A DNA stretch of 64,000 nucleotides from Pseudarthrobacter sp. NBSH8. Its GTDB lineage: Bacteria; Actinomycetota; Actinomycetes; Actinomycetales; Micrococcaceae. The notes below the pieces were generated by a model, which worked only from the letters and a program-made list of their open reading frames with translations, was not told the origin of the DNA and made no database searches. Made by a program: the position numbers and the translations under genes. Each line of letters starts with the position of its first letter. Within the stretch, counting starts at the first letter, position 1. The DNA is taken from positions 558,001 to 622,000 of the forward strand of contig NZ_CP043178.1 in NCBI RefSeq assembly GCF_014217545.1. Reading direction: 5' to 3'. Of the stretch, positions 44,007 to 52,111 are shown in pieces.

Positions 44007-45445
44007 GGCGGGTTTTCCTTTCCATCCTGCCCCAGGGGCTCGAGCTCTTCCGGTGAGTAGTAGAAGGAGCGGCCGTAGCCCTCGTGGAGGTCTGCGGCGG
44101 GGTCCTGGTCGAGGACCAGGCCCACGTGGGTGCTGCCGTCAACATCGAAATGGACGTTGGTGACGCGGCCCGTTTGCCCGGCGAAGAACAGGTCCTGGGC
44201 GTCGGCCCGCCTGCTCGGATTCACCCGGACCCGGCTGCCCCGGGCCACGGGAACCCCGTTAATCAGGACGGCATCCAGATGCGGCTGGACCAGGGCTTCG
44301 GCTTCGGGCGTCCACCACTCGGCTTCCTCGCCGCTGCGTCCGGTTGAGGGTTCCGGGCTGTCCAGGGCGACGTCCAAGGCAGCACCGCCCAGGGCGTGCG
44401 GATTGCGCAGGATGCCGTGCAGCTGCTGCAGGTCCGCCGGGGACATGGCCTCGCACCGGTCGATGATGGCCGCCGCCCGCGGATCCGTAGCCCGGGCTTC
44501 GGCCTTCTCCTCCTCGGTGAGGGTCAGTACGCGAAGGGTGAGGATCTCGTCGATTTCTGTGGAGTCGTACAGCGCCACCGAGCTTTCCGGCGCAACGGCG
44601 GGGTGGTCGTAGAGGATGATCGGGGATGCCAGCAGCACGTCACGCTGCCCTTCCGGACCGGCCAGGACGGGCCAGCACCGGTGCTGCCGGCAGGTGGCCG
44701 CAGCGGCCTGGGCGTTCGGTGGCGGCTCAAGCAGGGAGACAAAATCGCCGTCCTGGAGGCTCAGGAGCAGGTGCGTACCAATGAAGGATTCCGCGATGGC
44801 ATCCTGTCGTGTCCAGGCATCCGTCCAGCCTTCCGCCCCACCTGACGCAGGGGCCGCCGCAGTCTTCGCGGCCCTGTTCGCAACGCCGGCGCGCAGCCTG
44901 ACCAGTGGCCCGCCGGCGGGCGAAGCTGCCAGCCTCACCTCGCCCTGCAGCGCACGACGACGGCGGACCAGCCGCCCAGCCAGCCGCCCCGAAGCGTCAC
45001 GGAGTTCCTCGGTGTCCTCCCCGCCGGGAACCTCCACGGGCAGGACCGTTTCCCGCCCTCCGAGCCCGGCGACGGCGAACGGTCCCAGCGTGACTTCCCG
45101 CTCCACTGCCTCGTCCCAACTCAGCCACCGGGCGGCGCCGACAGTGAGCTCATCCACCGACGTGTACCCGCCGTCGTCGTCCGTTTTCTCTGCGGTCCGG
45201 CTCTGGAGCTGCAGGAAGCGCACATGGATTTCGATGGCGGCCTGAGGGCCGGGGGTGAGCAGGCAGTCCGCGAACATGTCCGGCTCTTCGCCGGTCCCGG
45301 CTGCGGCGGCGCCCGGCGGGCCGAGGATGCCGAACTGCCACCGGGCCTGGTTCTTCTGCGACGACGCGCGGTATGGGTAGAGCAGGTAGCCCTCGTAGAG
45401 GACGGCATCTGCTACGGCGCGGGCCAGGCTCAGGGTCATGTTCAT
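44003..45445 (-). CDS. Conserved protein of group 1h hydrogenase clusters (480 aa)
   Basis: This 480-residue soluble protein of unknown biochemical role has an N-terminal half starting LARAVADAVLYEGYLLYPYRASSQKNQARWQFGILGPP. The middle part contains SFIGTHLLLSLQDGDFVSLLEPP and LASPIILYDHPAVAPESSVALYDSTEIDEILTLRVLTLT. A C-terminal SH3/KOW-like region (INGVPVARGSRVRVNP to GRVTNVHFDVDGSTHVGLVLDQDP) follows. The start at 45445 follows AGGAGAGG; longer upstream reading lacks a signal. It overlaps its neighbours by 4 nt on both sides. Its strict coupling suggests a dedicated hydrogenase-assembly or electron-transfer accessory. Confidence 0.7.
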   Translation of the reverse strand: MNMTLSLARAVADAVLYEGYLLYPYRASSQKNQARWQFGILGPPGAAAAGTGEEPDMFADCLLTPGPQAAIEIHVRFLQLQSRTAEKTDDDGGYTSVDELTVGAARWLSWDEAVEREVTLGPFAVAGLGGRETVLPVEVPGGEDTEELRDASGRLAGRLVRRRRALQGEVRLAASPAGGPLVRLRAGVANRAAKTAAAPASGGAEGWTDAWTRQDAIAESFIGTHLLLSLQDGDFVSLLEPPPNAQAAAATCRQHRCWPVLAGPEGQRDVLLASPIILYDHPAVAPESSVALYDSTEIDEILTLRVLTLTEEEKAEARATDPRAAAIIDRCEAMSPADLQQLHGILRNPHALGGAALDVALDSPEPSTGRSGEEAEWWTPEAEALVQPHLDAVLINGVPVARGSRVRVNPSRRADAQDLFFAGQTGRVTNVHFDVDGSTHVGLVLDQDPAADLHEGYGRSFYYSPEELEPLGQDGKENPP

Positions 45446-46140
45446 AGCAGTGCCTCTCCTGACAGTGCTGCCGGGGAAGCTGCTGCTGGGGATGCCGCTG
45501 CTGGGGACAATACTGCGGCGTCCGCCAGCAGACTCTCCAGGGTGGCGTCCCACGAGGTCAGGCCGCGGGCGGCCTTGTAATGCGACAGCGCGGAGAGTAC
45601 CTCCCGGTCCAGGCGGAGCCAGCCGGTGTTGGGGAAGTACTGGTCCATCAGCCGGCGCCAGGCGTCCACGGGAAGGCGGTAGGAGGCTTCGAGGTCCCAG
45701 GGCACCTGCTCCACGCCGAAGCCGGCCTCGCCCCGGGTAAAGACCGTGCCGGAGAACAGCAGTTCCAGTGGGACGATTCCGTCCCGCAGGGAGTGCAGGT
45801 ACTTGGCCGCGGACACGTCGAAGTCAAAGGTGCAGGGCAGAGGCAGCCGGACCTCGGTTTCCCCGGTGAAACCCTGGACCATGGTGCTGCACTGCAGCCA
45901 GAGGAAGGACTTCAGCGTGGTGGGCCACCGGCTGCGCTCGCCGAACAGGTCCAGCAGGCCGGCTTCTTCCCCAGGGGTGTAGCCGCGGCGCTGGGGCAGG
46001 ATCCGGACCTGGCTGCGCAGGGCGATGGCGTGTACCGCGGCGCCGGTGGATTCGGTCACCCGCAGCGTCGCCGTGAGCTGGGGTGCCGCCGCGTAGGGTT
46101 CCGGCTGGATGTCCAGTACCTCGAATGCCAGGGCAATCAC
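45442..46140 (-). CDS. DUF6084-like hydrogenase-locus protein
   Basis: This 232-residue protein is of a family I recall as DUF6084 from actinobacterial hydrogenase loci. Visible blocks are ALAFEVLDIQPEPYAAAPQLTATLRV, CTFDFDVSAAKYLHSLRDGIVPLELLFSGTVF and WRRLMDQYFPNTGWLRLDREVLSALSHYKAARGLTSWDATLESLL. The fold looks beta-rich with a helical end. The GTG at 46140 overlaps the upstream stop (GTGA), which selects it over a longer reading to 46263. The C-terminus carries a short SPAAA repeat. The function is unknown. Confidence 0.72.
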   Translation of the reverse strand: MIALAFEVLDIQPEPYAAAPQLTATLRVTESTGAAVHAIALRSQVRILPQRRGYTPGEEAGLLDLFGERSRWPTTLKSFLWLQCSTMVQGFTGETEVRLPLPCTFDFDVSAAKYLHSLRDGIVPLELLFSGTVFTRGEAGFGVEQVPWDLEASYRLPVDAWRRLMDQYFPNTGWLRLDREVLSALSHYKAARGLTSWDATLESLLADAAVLSPAAASPAAASPAALSGEALL

Positions 46141-46808
46141 GGGGGGCCTCCGGAGGCTGATTCCCGGGTGGCTTCGTGGACCGGCCTGCTCCGGCTGCTG
46201 ACTTTTTCGAAGAAAGCGGTGAGCTGGTCGCGTGCCTCCTGGCCGCCGTCGAACCCCCGCCATAGCCGCCGCAGGTGGCCCACCAGTTCATAGCAGGAGT
46301 CCACGGGCACCAGGTGGCAATCGGCCTGGGGACGGTCCACGCCGGGGCCCCGGATCAGGAGGGCTTCGGTGTCGGGGGCGGCTATGGACAAGGCGGGATT
46401 CCGCGCCATTACGGCATCCCAGGCGTCCAGGGGCAGTTCGGATTCGGTGGCGCCGGCAGGGCCCGGATAGAACGCCACCGTTCGCTCCATCCTGGAACTG
46501 CGGAAGAAGAATGCCAGTCCCACGGGGATCTCCAGCTCGTCCCACTGGCCGGGGCCAAGCTCAAAATCGGGGAAGGACAGGTACCGGTCCGGCACCGACC
46601 GGTACCTGAGATGGGCGCTGCTGTCTGTGAAGAGCAGGTAGCACGGCCGGCACGTGCACATCATGGCGTGGCTGTCCAGGTCAACCACGTGCTGGTGTTC
46701 GGCCGCGATGGGCTCCCCGCACATTTCACAGCGCTCGCCGGCGGGCGCTGCCGGCGGCGCGGCAGCAATCCGCCGCAGCAGCGCAATGGGCAGGCCGGGC
46801 GCCTCCAC
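46137..46808 (-). CDS. DUF5947-like, Cys-rich hydrogenase-locus protein
   Basis: This 223-residue protein has a likely metal site near the N-terminus: CEMCGEPIAAEHQHVVDLDSHAMMCTCRPCYLLF, with CxxC, three His and CxCxxC. The rest is QWDELEIPVGLAFFFRSSRMERTVAFYPGPAGATES and a C-terminal DCHLVPVDSCYELVGHLRRLWRGFDGG. It matches the family I recall as DUF5947. The chosen GTG at 46808 follows the NifU-like stop by one base; a TTG at 46832 is possible. A role in metal handling or subunit assembly is inferred from the cysteines and the location. Confidence 0.75.
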   Translation of the reverse strand: MEAPGLPIALLRRIAAAPPAAPAGERCEMCGEPIAAEHQHVVDLDSHAMMCTCRPCYLLFTDSSAHLRYRSVPDRYLSFPDFELGPGQWDELEIPVGLAFFFRSSRMERTVAFYPGPAGATESELPLDAWDAVMARNPALSIAAPDTEALLIRGPGVDRPQADCHLVPVDSCYELVGHLRRLWRGFDGGQEARDQLTAFFEKVSSRSRPVHEATRESASGGPP

Positions 46809-46809
46809 G

Positions 46810-47787
46810 TCAGCCGCCCTTCCCCGCGGCAACGGGCACGGCCACGGACATCACGCCGCTGCGCACAAGCAGCGGGAGCGGGTCCAGGTGCAGGCTGCGG
46901 TCCTCAAGGCAGGAGCCGGCCTGGCGGACATCGAAGTGGGAACGGCACGTGGGGCAGCGGAGCAGGCCGCCGCCGGCGGGGGCGGCCAGGGCGCGCTGCA
47001 AGGCGGCGCCCGCCATGGACCCGTCGCAGCGCGGGCAGTGGTCCCGGTAGGCGTAGACGTCCTGCCCGGTGCGGCAGGCCAGGAGCGAATAGCCGCCCAC
47101 CTGAAACCCGGCCACGTCGCCGGGTTCCAGGTCTGCGACGCCAGGGACGGGCTCCCAGGACCCGTCCGGCTGGTCCTGCCAGCCTGCGCCCGCGCCGGGT
47201 TCCGTGTGGTTCATCCGGACAAGCAGGGAGTCCAGGGGGATGAAGGCGGGGGTGGCGGCGTGTTTTTCCGCCTCCACCACTTCGATGGCCGTGACCTCCG
47301 GGGCTGCCGTTTCAATCGCCTCTTCGACGGCGAATTTCAAGGTAACGGACGAGGACGGGCAGCCCTGGCAGGTGCCGAGCAGCTGCAACCGCACGACGCC
47401 CTCCGGGCTAATGTTCAGCAGTTCCACATCCCCGCCATGGGAGCCAAGGTAGGGCCGGACGCTGTCCAAGGCGCCGGCCACCCTCGTCTCCATCGATTCG
47501 GGATGCAGGCCGTGGATGATCAGCAGGCCGGACACCAACTCGTCGGAGGCGAGCGCTGCCAGCGTCCCGTCGTCGAGCTTTCCCTGCTCATCGAGGATTT
47601 CCAGCATTCGTTCCAGCCCTGAACCGTACATGTCGGTGACCTGGCGGACCAGGTCCTCGGCACGGCCGCGGGCCACCGCCCCGCCGGCACCGAGGGCGTC
47701 GAGGAGCGTACCTATGCGTTCTCCGGGCCGCAGTTCGCTGGTCTGCAGCTGCAGCTGCAGCTGCAGCTGCGGGTCCGCGCCGGGCAT
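46810..47787 (-). CDS. NifU-like / Rieske-like hybrid protein of the hydrogenase cluster
   Basis: This 325-residue two-domain protein has a NifU C-terminal-type domain at about residues 105-165 (LDSVRPYLGSHGGDVELLNI, then GTCQGCPSSS with Cys140 and Cys143). A Rieske-fold-like domain follows at about 225-310. In the second domain the expected CxH and CxxH motifs are replaced by Cys251-Pro-Arg-Cys254 and Cys278-Pro-Thr-Cys281-Arg-Ser-His284. Both histidine ligands are thus lost, and four cysteines could bind a rubredoxin-like iron or zinc. The N-terminus has a Leu-Gln repeat. The protein could insert or relay Fe-S clusters or electrons for HhySL; in this class the electron route to the quinone pool is otherwise unexplained by the operon. 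Confidence 0.82.
   Translation of the reverse strand: MPGADPQLQLQLQLQTSELRPGERIGTLLDALGAGGAVARGRAEDLVRQVTDMYGSGLERMLEILDEQGKLDDGTLAALASDELVSGLLIIHGLHPESMETRVAGALDSVRPYLGSHGGDVELLNISPEGVVRLQLLGTCQGCPSSSVTLKFAVEEAIETAAPEVTAIEVVEAEKHAATPAFIPLDSLLVRMNHTEPGAGAGWQDQPDGSWEPVPGVADLEPGDVAGFQVGGYSLLACRTGQDVYAYRDHCPRCDGSMAGAALQRALAAPAGGGLLRCPTCRSHFDVRQAGSCLEDRSLHLDPLPLLVRSGVMSVAVPVAAGKGG
47743..47770. repeat. CTGCAG hexanucleotide tandem repeat
   Basis: Four and two-thirds perfect CTGCAG units encode the Leu-Gln repeat at residues 8-15 of the NifU/Rieske-like protein. The unit is a palindrome and a multiple of three, so slippage changes only the number of LQ pairs. Confidence 0.9.
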
Positions 47788-47793
47788 GGCAGG

Positions 47794-49596
47794 TTACTCG
47801 CCCGTCAGGGTCTGGGTGGGCGAGTGCAGCATTTCCAGGGTCTGGCCGTTGCCCAGGTACATGTGGACACCGCACGGCAGGCACGGATCGAAGCTGCGGA
47901 CGGTCCGCATGATGTCGATCCCCTTGAAATGCTCGCGGTCGTTCTCCTCGAAGATCGGCTGGCCCTGCACCGCATCCTCATAGGGGCCGGGGGTCCCCGA
48001 GGAGTCTGTGGGGCTGGCGTTCCAGGGAGTGGGCGGATACGGGTGGTAGTTGGCGATCTTGCCGTCCCGGATCACCATGTGGTGTGACAGGACGCCGCGG
48101 ACCGCTTCCGTGAAGCCGCAGCTGATCGCCTCATCCGGAACCGTGAAGGACTCCCACGTCTTGGTCCGGCCGGCCCGGATTTCCTCCAGCGCCTTCTCGG
48201 CGAAGTGCAGCGCCGCTGCGGCCGCGTAGGCCTGGAAGTAGGTGCGGGCGCGGTTGCGTTCCAGGGTGTTGCTCCACTGCGGGATGTTCCATTCAAAGGA
48301 AACGGGACCCTTCAACGCGGTCTTGGGGAGGTTGATCTGCACACTCCTGCCGGTCGCCTTGAGGTAGCCGATGTCCACCAGTCCGGCCAGTGCCGTGGCC
48401 CAAAGCCGCGCCAGCGGGCCGCCACCGGTGTCCAGAGCCAGGTTGTCCTGGCCGTCGAACCAGCGCGGGGACATGACCCAGCTGTACTTCTCCTTCAGGT
48501 CCCTCTTCTGCGGCCGGGGATTGGTGTGCTGGTTCCAGGGATGGCGGCGGTCCACCGGGTTGCCCAGCGGATCGCGGGTCACGAACATCTCCTGGTCTTC
48601 CCAGTCCTCGTAGTAGGAGGAGCCCAGCATGATCCGGATGCCAAGGTTGATCCGGACCAGGTCGGTGGTGACAAGTTTGCCGTCCACCACCACGCCCGGG
48701 GTGACGAACATCTTCTGGCCCCATTCGGTCATGTCCTTGTACTCGAAGTTGCAGTAGTCCGGATCCTGGAGGGAGCCCCAGCAGCCCAGCAGCGTCCGCC
48801 GCAGGCCCACCTGCTCGTAGCCGGGGAGGGCCTCGTAAAAGAAATCGAAAAGGTCGTCATGCATCGGCACGACCTTTTTCATGAATTCCACGTACCGCAT
48901 GAGCCGGGTGATGTAGTCGGTCATGAGCTGGATGGTGGCCACGGTCCCCACCCCGCCGGGGTAGAGCGTGGACGGGTGGACGTGGCGGCCTTCCATCAGG
49001 CAGAACATCTCGCGGGTGGACCGGCTGACCTGCAGCGCCTCGCGGTAGAACTCGCCGGTGAACGGATTCAGCGAGCGCATGATGTCCGCGATGGTCCGGT
49101 AGCCGTGGTCGCCCTCGTGTGGAGCGCGGGTATTTTCTGCCTTGGCCAGGACCCCGGGGTTGGTCTCGGAGACCATCTTTTCGCAGTAGTCCACGCCCAC
49201 CAGGTTTTCCTGGAAGATGTTGTGGTCGAACATGTACTCGGCGGCCTCGCCCAGGTTGACGATCCACTCACCGAGGTTCGGCGGCTTGACGCCGTAGGCC
49301 ATGTTCTGCGCGTAGCAGGAACAGGTGGCGTGGTTGTCGCCGCAGATCCCGCAGATGCGGCTGGTGATGAAGTGGGCGTCCCGCGGGTCCTTGCCCTTCA
49401 TAAAGATGGAGTAGCCGCGGAAGATTGAGGACGTGCTCTTGCACTCCACCACCTGGTTGTTCGCGAAATCGATCTTGGTGTAGATGCCCAGGCTGCCCAC
49501 AATTCTGGTGATGGGATCCCAGGCCATCTCCACCAGGTTGCTGTTGTCCGTTCCGCTCCCGGACGGCATAGGAATCGTTGAGGTCATGTTCTTCAC
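47794..49596 (-). CDS. hhyL: [NiFe] hydrogenase large subunit, group 1h
   Basis: This catalytic subunit of a high-affinity, oxygen-tolerant uptake hydrogenase oxidises atmospheric or low-level H2. The 600 residues contain both nickel motifs: Cys82 and Cys85 in SRICGICGDNHATCS, and Cys572 and Cys575 in SFDPCLPCGVHMYLG. About 22 residues follow His578, the tail that the operon's endopeptidase should remove. The overall sequence (WDPITRIVGSLGIYTKID and SSYYEDWEDQEMFVTRDPLGN) matches the actinobacterial 1h class. The opposite strand has a 407-codon shadow frame that I disregard. It is directly downstream of the small subunit gene (19 nt). Confidence 0.96.
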   Translation of the reverse strand: MKNMTSTIPMPSGSGTDNSNLVEMAWDPITRIVGSLGIYTKIDFANNQVVECKSTSSIFRGYSIFMKGKDPRDAHFITSRICGICGDNHATCSCYAQNMAYGVKPPNLGEWIVNLGEAAEYMFDHNIFQENLVGVDYCEKMVSETNPGVLAKAENTRAPHEGDHGYRTIADIMRSLNPFTGEFYREALQVSRSTREMFCLMEGRHVHPSTLYPGGVGTVATIQLMTDYITRLMRYVEFMKKVVPMHDDLFDFFYEALPGYEQVGLRRTLLGCWGSLQDPDYCNFEYKDMTEWGQKMFVTPGVVVDGKLVTTDLVRINLGIRIMLGSSYYEDWEDQEMFVTRDPLGNPVDRRHPWNQHTNPRPQKRDLKEKYSWVMSPRWFDGQDNLALDTGGGPLARLWATALAGLVDIGYLKATGRSVQINLPKTALKGPVSFEWNIPQWSNTLERNRARTYFQAYAAAAALHFAEKALEEIRAGRTKTWESFTVPDEAISCGFTEAVRGVLSHHMVIRDGKIANYHPYPPTPWNASPTDSSGTPGPYEDAVQGQPIFEENDREHFKGIDIMRTVRSFDPCLPCGVHMYLGNGQTLEMLHSPTQTLTGE

Positions 49597-49615
49597 CTGT
49601 CTGGAAATGGGGGAC

Positions 49616-50674
49616 TTACCAGGTGCGCTTTGCGCCGGTCAGCAGTTCGGTGCCGGGACGGCGCCACTTGGGCTCCTGGTTCAGCGTGTGGGTAGTTATG
49701 CCTCGCAGCGCCCTGATGGCCGCGCCGTATGGGCGGATGGTGTTCGTTGAGAGCTTGCCGCCGGGTGGCTCGTCCATAAACGGCATGAACTTGTCCGGGA
49801 AGCCCGGCATGGTGCAGCCGATGCAGATGCCGCCAACGTTGGGGCAGCCGCCGATCCCGTTCATCCAGCCGCGTTTGGGCACGTTGCACTTGACCACCGG
49901 ACCCCAGCAGCCAAGCTTGACGATGCACTTGGGGGAGCCGTACTCGGTGGCGAAATCGCCCTGCTCGTAGTAGCCCGCCCGGTCACAGCCCTCGTGCACT
50001 GTCTTGCCGAACAGCCACGTGGGCCGCAGCGCATCATCCAGCGGGATCATCGGAGCCTGGCCGGTGGCCTGGTACAGCAGGTAGGTCATGGTTTCGGAGA
50101 GGTTGTCCGGCTGGATGGGGCACCCGGGCACGCAGACGATCGGGATGCCAGCCTTGGACTTCCAGCCATAACCAAGGTAGTCCGGGACACCCATGGCTCC
50201 GGTGGGGTTTCCCGCCATCGCATGGATGCCGCCGTACGTGGCACACGTGCCGGCGGCGATGATGGCCGTGGCTTTGGGCGCCAGCCGGTCCAGCCATTCG
50301 CTGGTGGTTATGGGCTGACCAGTGGCCAGATCGTTGCCGAAACCGCACCAGTAGCCCCCTTCGTCGTGCAGTTTTTCGTTCGGGATGGACCCTTCGACCA
50401 CCAGCACGAACGGCTCCAGCTCACCCCGGTCGGCTTTGCGGAACCACTCCAGGAAATCGTCGGCGCCCTCCTGCGGGCCGCACTCGAAATCGATCAGGGG
50501 CCAATGCATGGCAATGCGGGGCAGGCCGGGCAGTGCACCGAGCGCGATCTCCTCCACGCTGGGCTGCGTGGCCGCTGTCAGGGCGACGGAATCGCCGTCG
50601 CAGCTCAGCCCTGCATTGATCCAGAGCACGTGAATCAGGGTTTCTTCGGCCCTGAGGGAAGTTTCGGTAGGCAT
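49616..50674 (-). CDS. hhyS: [NiFe] hydrogenase small subunit, group 1h
   Basis: This Fe-S cluster subunit carries electrons away from the active site. The 352 residues have no Tat signal peptide, unlike classical membrane-bound hydrogenases, so it stays cytoplasmic. The proximal-cluster motif is SCDGDSV: Cys25 is followed at +3 by Asp28 instead of Cys. This agrees with the 3Cys-1Asp proximal [4Fe-4S] cluster described for the actinobacterial-type hydrogenase of Ralstonia eutropha. Cys134 and Cys165 would be the other ligands. The distal set is around HEGC (217-220), Cys240 and Cys246, and the medial set includes Cys267, Cys274 and Cys277. Confidence 0.96.
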   Translation of the reverse strand: MPTETSLRAEETLIHVLWINAGLSCDGDSVALTAATQPSVEEIALGALPGLPRIAMHWPLIDFECGPQEGADDFLEWFRKADRGELEPFVLVVEGSIPNEKLHDEGGYWCGFGNDLATGQPITTSEWLDRLAPKATAIIAAGTCATYGGIHAMAGNPTGAMGVPDYLGYGWKSKAGIPIVCVPGCPIQPDNLSETMTYLLYQATGQAPMIPLDDALRPTWLFGKTVHEGCDRAGYYEQGDFATEYGSPKCIVKLGCWGPVVKCNVPKRGWMNGIGGCPNVGGICIGCTMPGFPDKFMPFMDEPPGGKLSTNTIRPYGAAIRALRGITTHTLNQEPKWRRPGTELLTGAKRTW

Positions 50675-50705
50675 CGTTGCGTCTTTCCGCGGCCCGTAAG
50701 GGGGC

Positions 50706-51638
50706 TCAGTGTGCGTCTGTCAGGGACTCTTCCAGAGGCCCTGCCAAAGACCCAGCGCGGGTCTCTGTCCGGGAGGGGTGGCCGTCCAGCCAGTCATACC
50801 AGGCGGTAACGCCGTCGCCGGTAGTGGCCGAGAGGACCAGGAATTGTGCGTGCGCGTTCAGGCGACGGATGCGGCGAACGCATTCGTCGACGTCGAACTC
50901 GACGTAGGGGAGGAGGTCCGACTTGTTGATGATCACCAAGTCAGCGGCCATGAACATATGCGGGTACTTCTGCGGTTTGTCATCACCTTCCGTCACTGAG
51001 ACGACTACTACTTTCGCTGCTTCGCCCAGATCAAACAGCGCGGGGCAGACGAGGTTTCCCACGTTCTCGATGAACACGGTTGAACCCATGGCGGGATCGA
51101 GCGCGTCGAGTCCGCGGCGGAGCATATCGGCATCCAGGTGGCAGCCGGCTCCTGTATTGATCTGCACCACGGGCCGGCCGGCTTTGCGGATGCGCTCGGC
51201 GTCGAGGGAGGTTTCCTGGTCCCCTTCAATGACGCCGGCCTGCAGCCGGTCGCCCAGCTCCGTGAGCGTGCGCACCAGGAGCGTGGTCTTGCCGGAGCCC
51301 GGGGAGCTCATCATGTTCAGCGCCCTGACCTTCCGCCCGGCGAGCCAGCCGCGGTTCCGTTCCGCGAGGAGGTCGTTCTTGGCCAGCAGGTTCTGTTCCA
51401 GCGGGATGAGTTCCGGGGTATTGGCTTGGGTGTGGCTGTGACCGTCGGCGTGGGGGTGCGCGTGGTCGTGGGGGTGGCTGTGGGTGTGCCCGTCATGCGT
51501 GTGCGAATGCCCAGGTTCGTGGGAATGCTCATGTGCCTGGGGCCCCGGCACTTCCTGCCCCGGCACGTCCAGGCCCGGCACTTCCAGGGAGTACACCCGG
51601 GGGGCAGCTTCATCGCCGCAGCCGCACGTCGCGCACAT
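50706..51638 (-). CDS. hypB: Hydrogenase nickel-incorporation GTPase HypB
   Basis: This GTPase stores and delivers Ni to the large subunit together with HypA. The 310 residues begin MCATCGCGD, the high-affinity CxxCGC nickel site. A His-rich nickel store follows at about residues 35-70 (HEHSHEPGHSHTHDGHTHSH is its beginning). The G domain has P-loop SSPGSGKTTLLVRTL, then EGDQETS, FIENVGNLVCPALFDLGE and NKSDLLPYVEFD. The ATG at 51638 is used because the nickel site begins there; a longer frame to 51710 overlaps hypA. It is 4 nt downstream of hypA. Confidence 0.96.
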   Translation of the reverse strand: MCATCGCGDEAAPRVYSLEVPGLDVPGQEVPGPQAHEHSHEPGHSHTHDGHTHSHPHDHAHPHADGHSHTQANTPELIPLEQNLLAKNDLLAERNRGWLAGRKVRALNMMSSPGSGKTTLLVRTLTELGDRLQAGVIEGDQETSLDAERIRKAGRPVVQINTGAGCHLDADMLRRGLDALDPAMGSTVFIENVGNLVCPALFDLGEAAKVVVVSVTEGDDKPQKYPHMFMAADLVIINKSDLLPYVEFDVDECVRRIRRLNAHAQFLVLSATTGDGVTAWYDWLDGHPSRTETRAGSLAGPLEESLTDAH

Positions 51639-51642
51639 TTCG

Positions 51643-51972
51643 CTACGCCACCTCCACCGAAACGAGGTTGAGTTCCCGCCCGCTGACCACTGCGACGTCG
51701 GCGCTGCCACAGGGACACAAAAGGAACATGTCCGTCATCGCGAAGTCCGTTCCGCACTCGCGGCAATGCCCACGGGCCTGCGGCTCATCGATCAGCAGCC
51801 GCGCCCCTGCCAGGGTGGTACCCGCTGAAGCCACATCAAAACAAAAACGGAGGGCGTCCGGAAGCACACCCGATAACGGTCCGATCCGAAGGTTGACACC
51901 CATGACTGCCCGGCCGGCGGTCTTGTCCAAAACCGCGTCAATCAGGCTCTGTGCGATCGAGAGTTCGTGCAT
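51643..51972 (-). CDS. hypA: Hydrogenase nickel chaperone HypA
   Basis: This nickel metallochaperone partners HypB. The 109 residues begin MHELSIAQSLIDAVL, in which His2 and Glu3 bind nickel. It has a zinc ribbon with CRECG and, further on, CPCGS, so the second zinc pair is C-x-C rather than the more common C-x-x-C; this deserves a check. The ATG at 51972 is fixed by the invariant MHE start. It is the first gene of the hydrogenase operon and is divergent from the NiCoT permease, with 139 nt between. Confidence 0.94.
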   Translation of the reverse strand: MHELSIAQSLIDAVLDKTAGRAVMGVNLRIGPLSGVLPDALRFCFDVASAGTTLAGARLLIDEPQARGHCRECGTDFAMTDMFLLCPCGSADVAVVSGRELNLVSVEVA

Positions 51973-52111
51973 GGGTACTGCCCCCTCTCTGCCAAGATAG
52001 GCTGGTCCAGGCCATAAATCAACCTCCAAATTTGACAGCTGCGCATTCGTCGACTAGGGGCGTATAGTCATCCCAGTATTCTGCAGTTACGCGGAAGCCG
52101 GAGGCTCGGCA

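Noticed and set aside
48205-49428. 407-codon open frame antisense to hhyL
   Set aside because: Composition is typical of a reverse-strand shadow (Gly/Val/His-rich, no motifs), and hhyL is clearly the real gene.
52030-52077. Candidate promoter TTGACA ... TATAGT upstream of the NiCoT gene
   Set aside because: The spacing of about 25 bp is too long for a sigma-70 promoter, so I do not call it.
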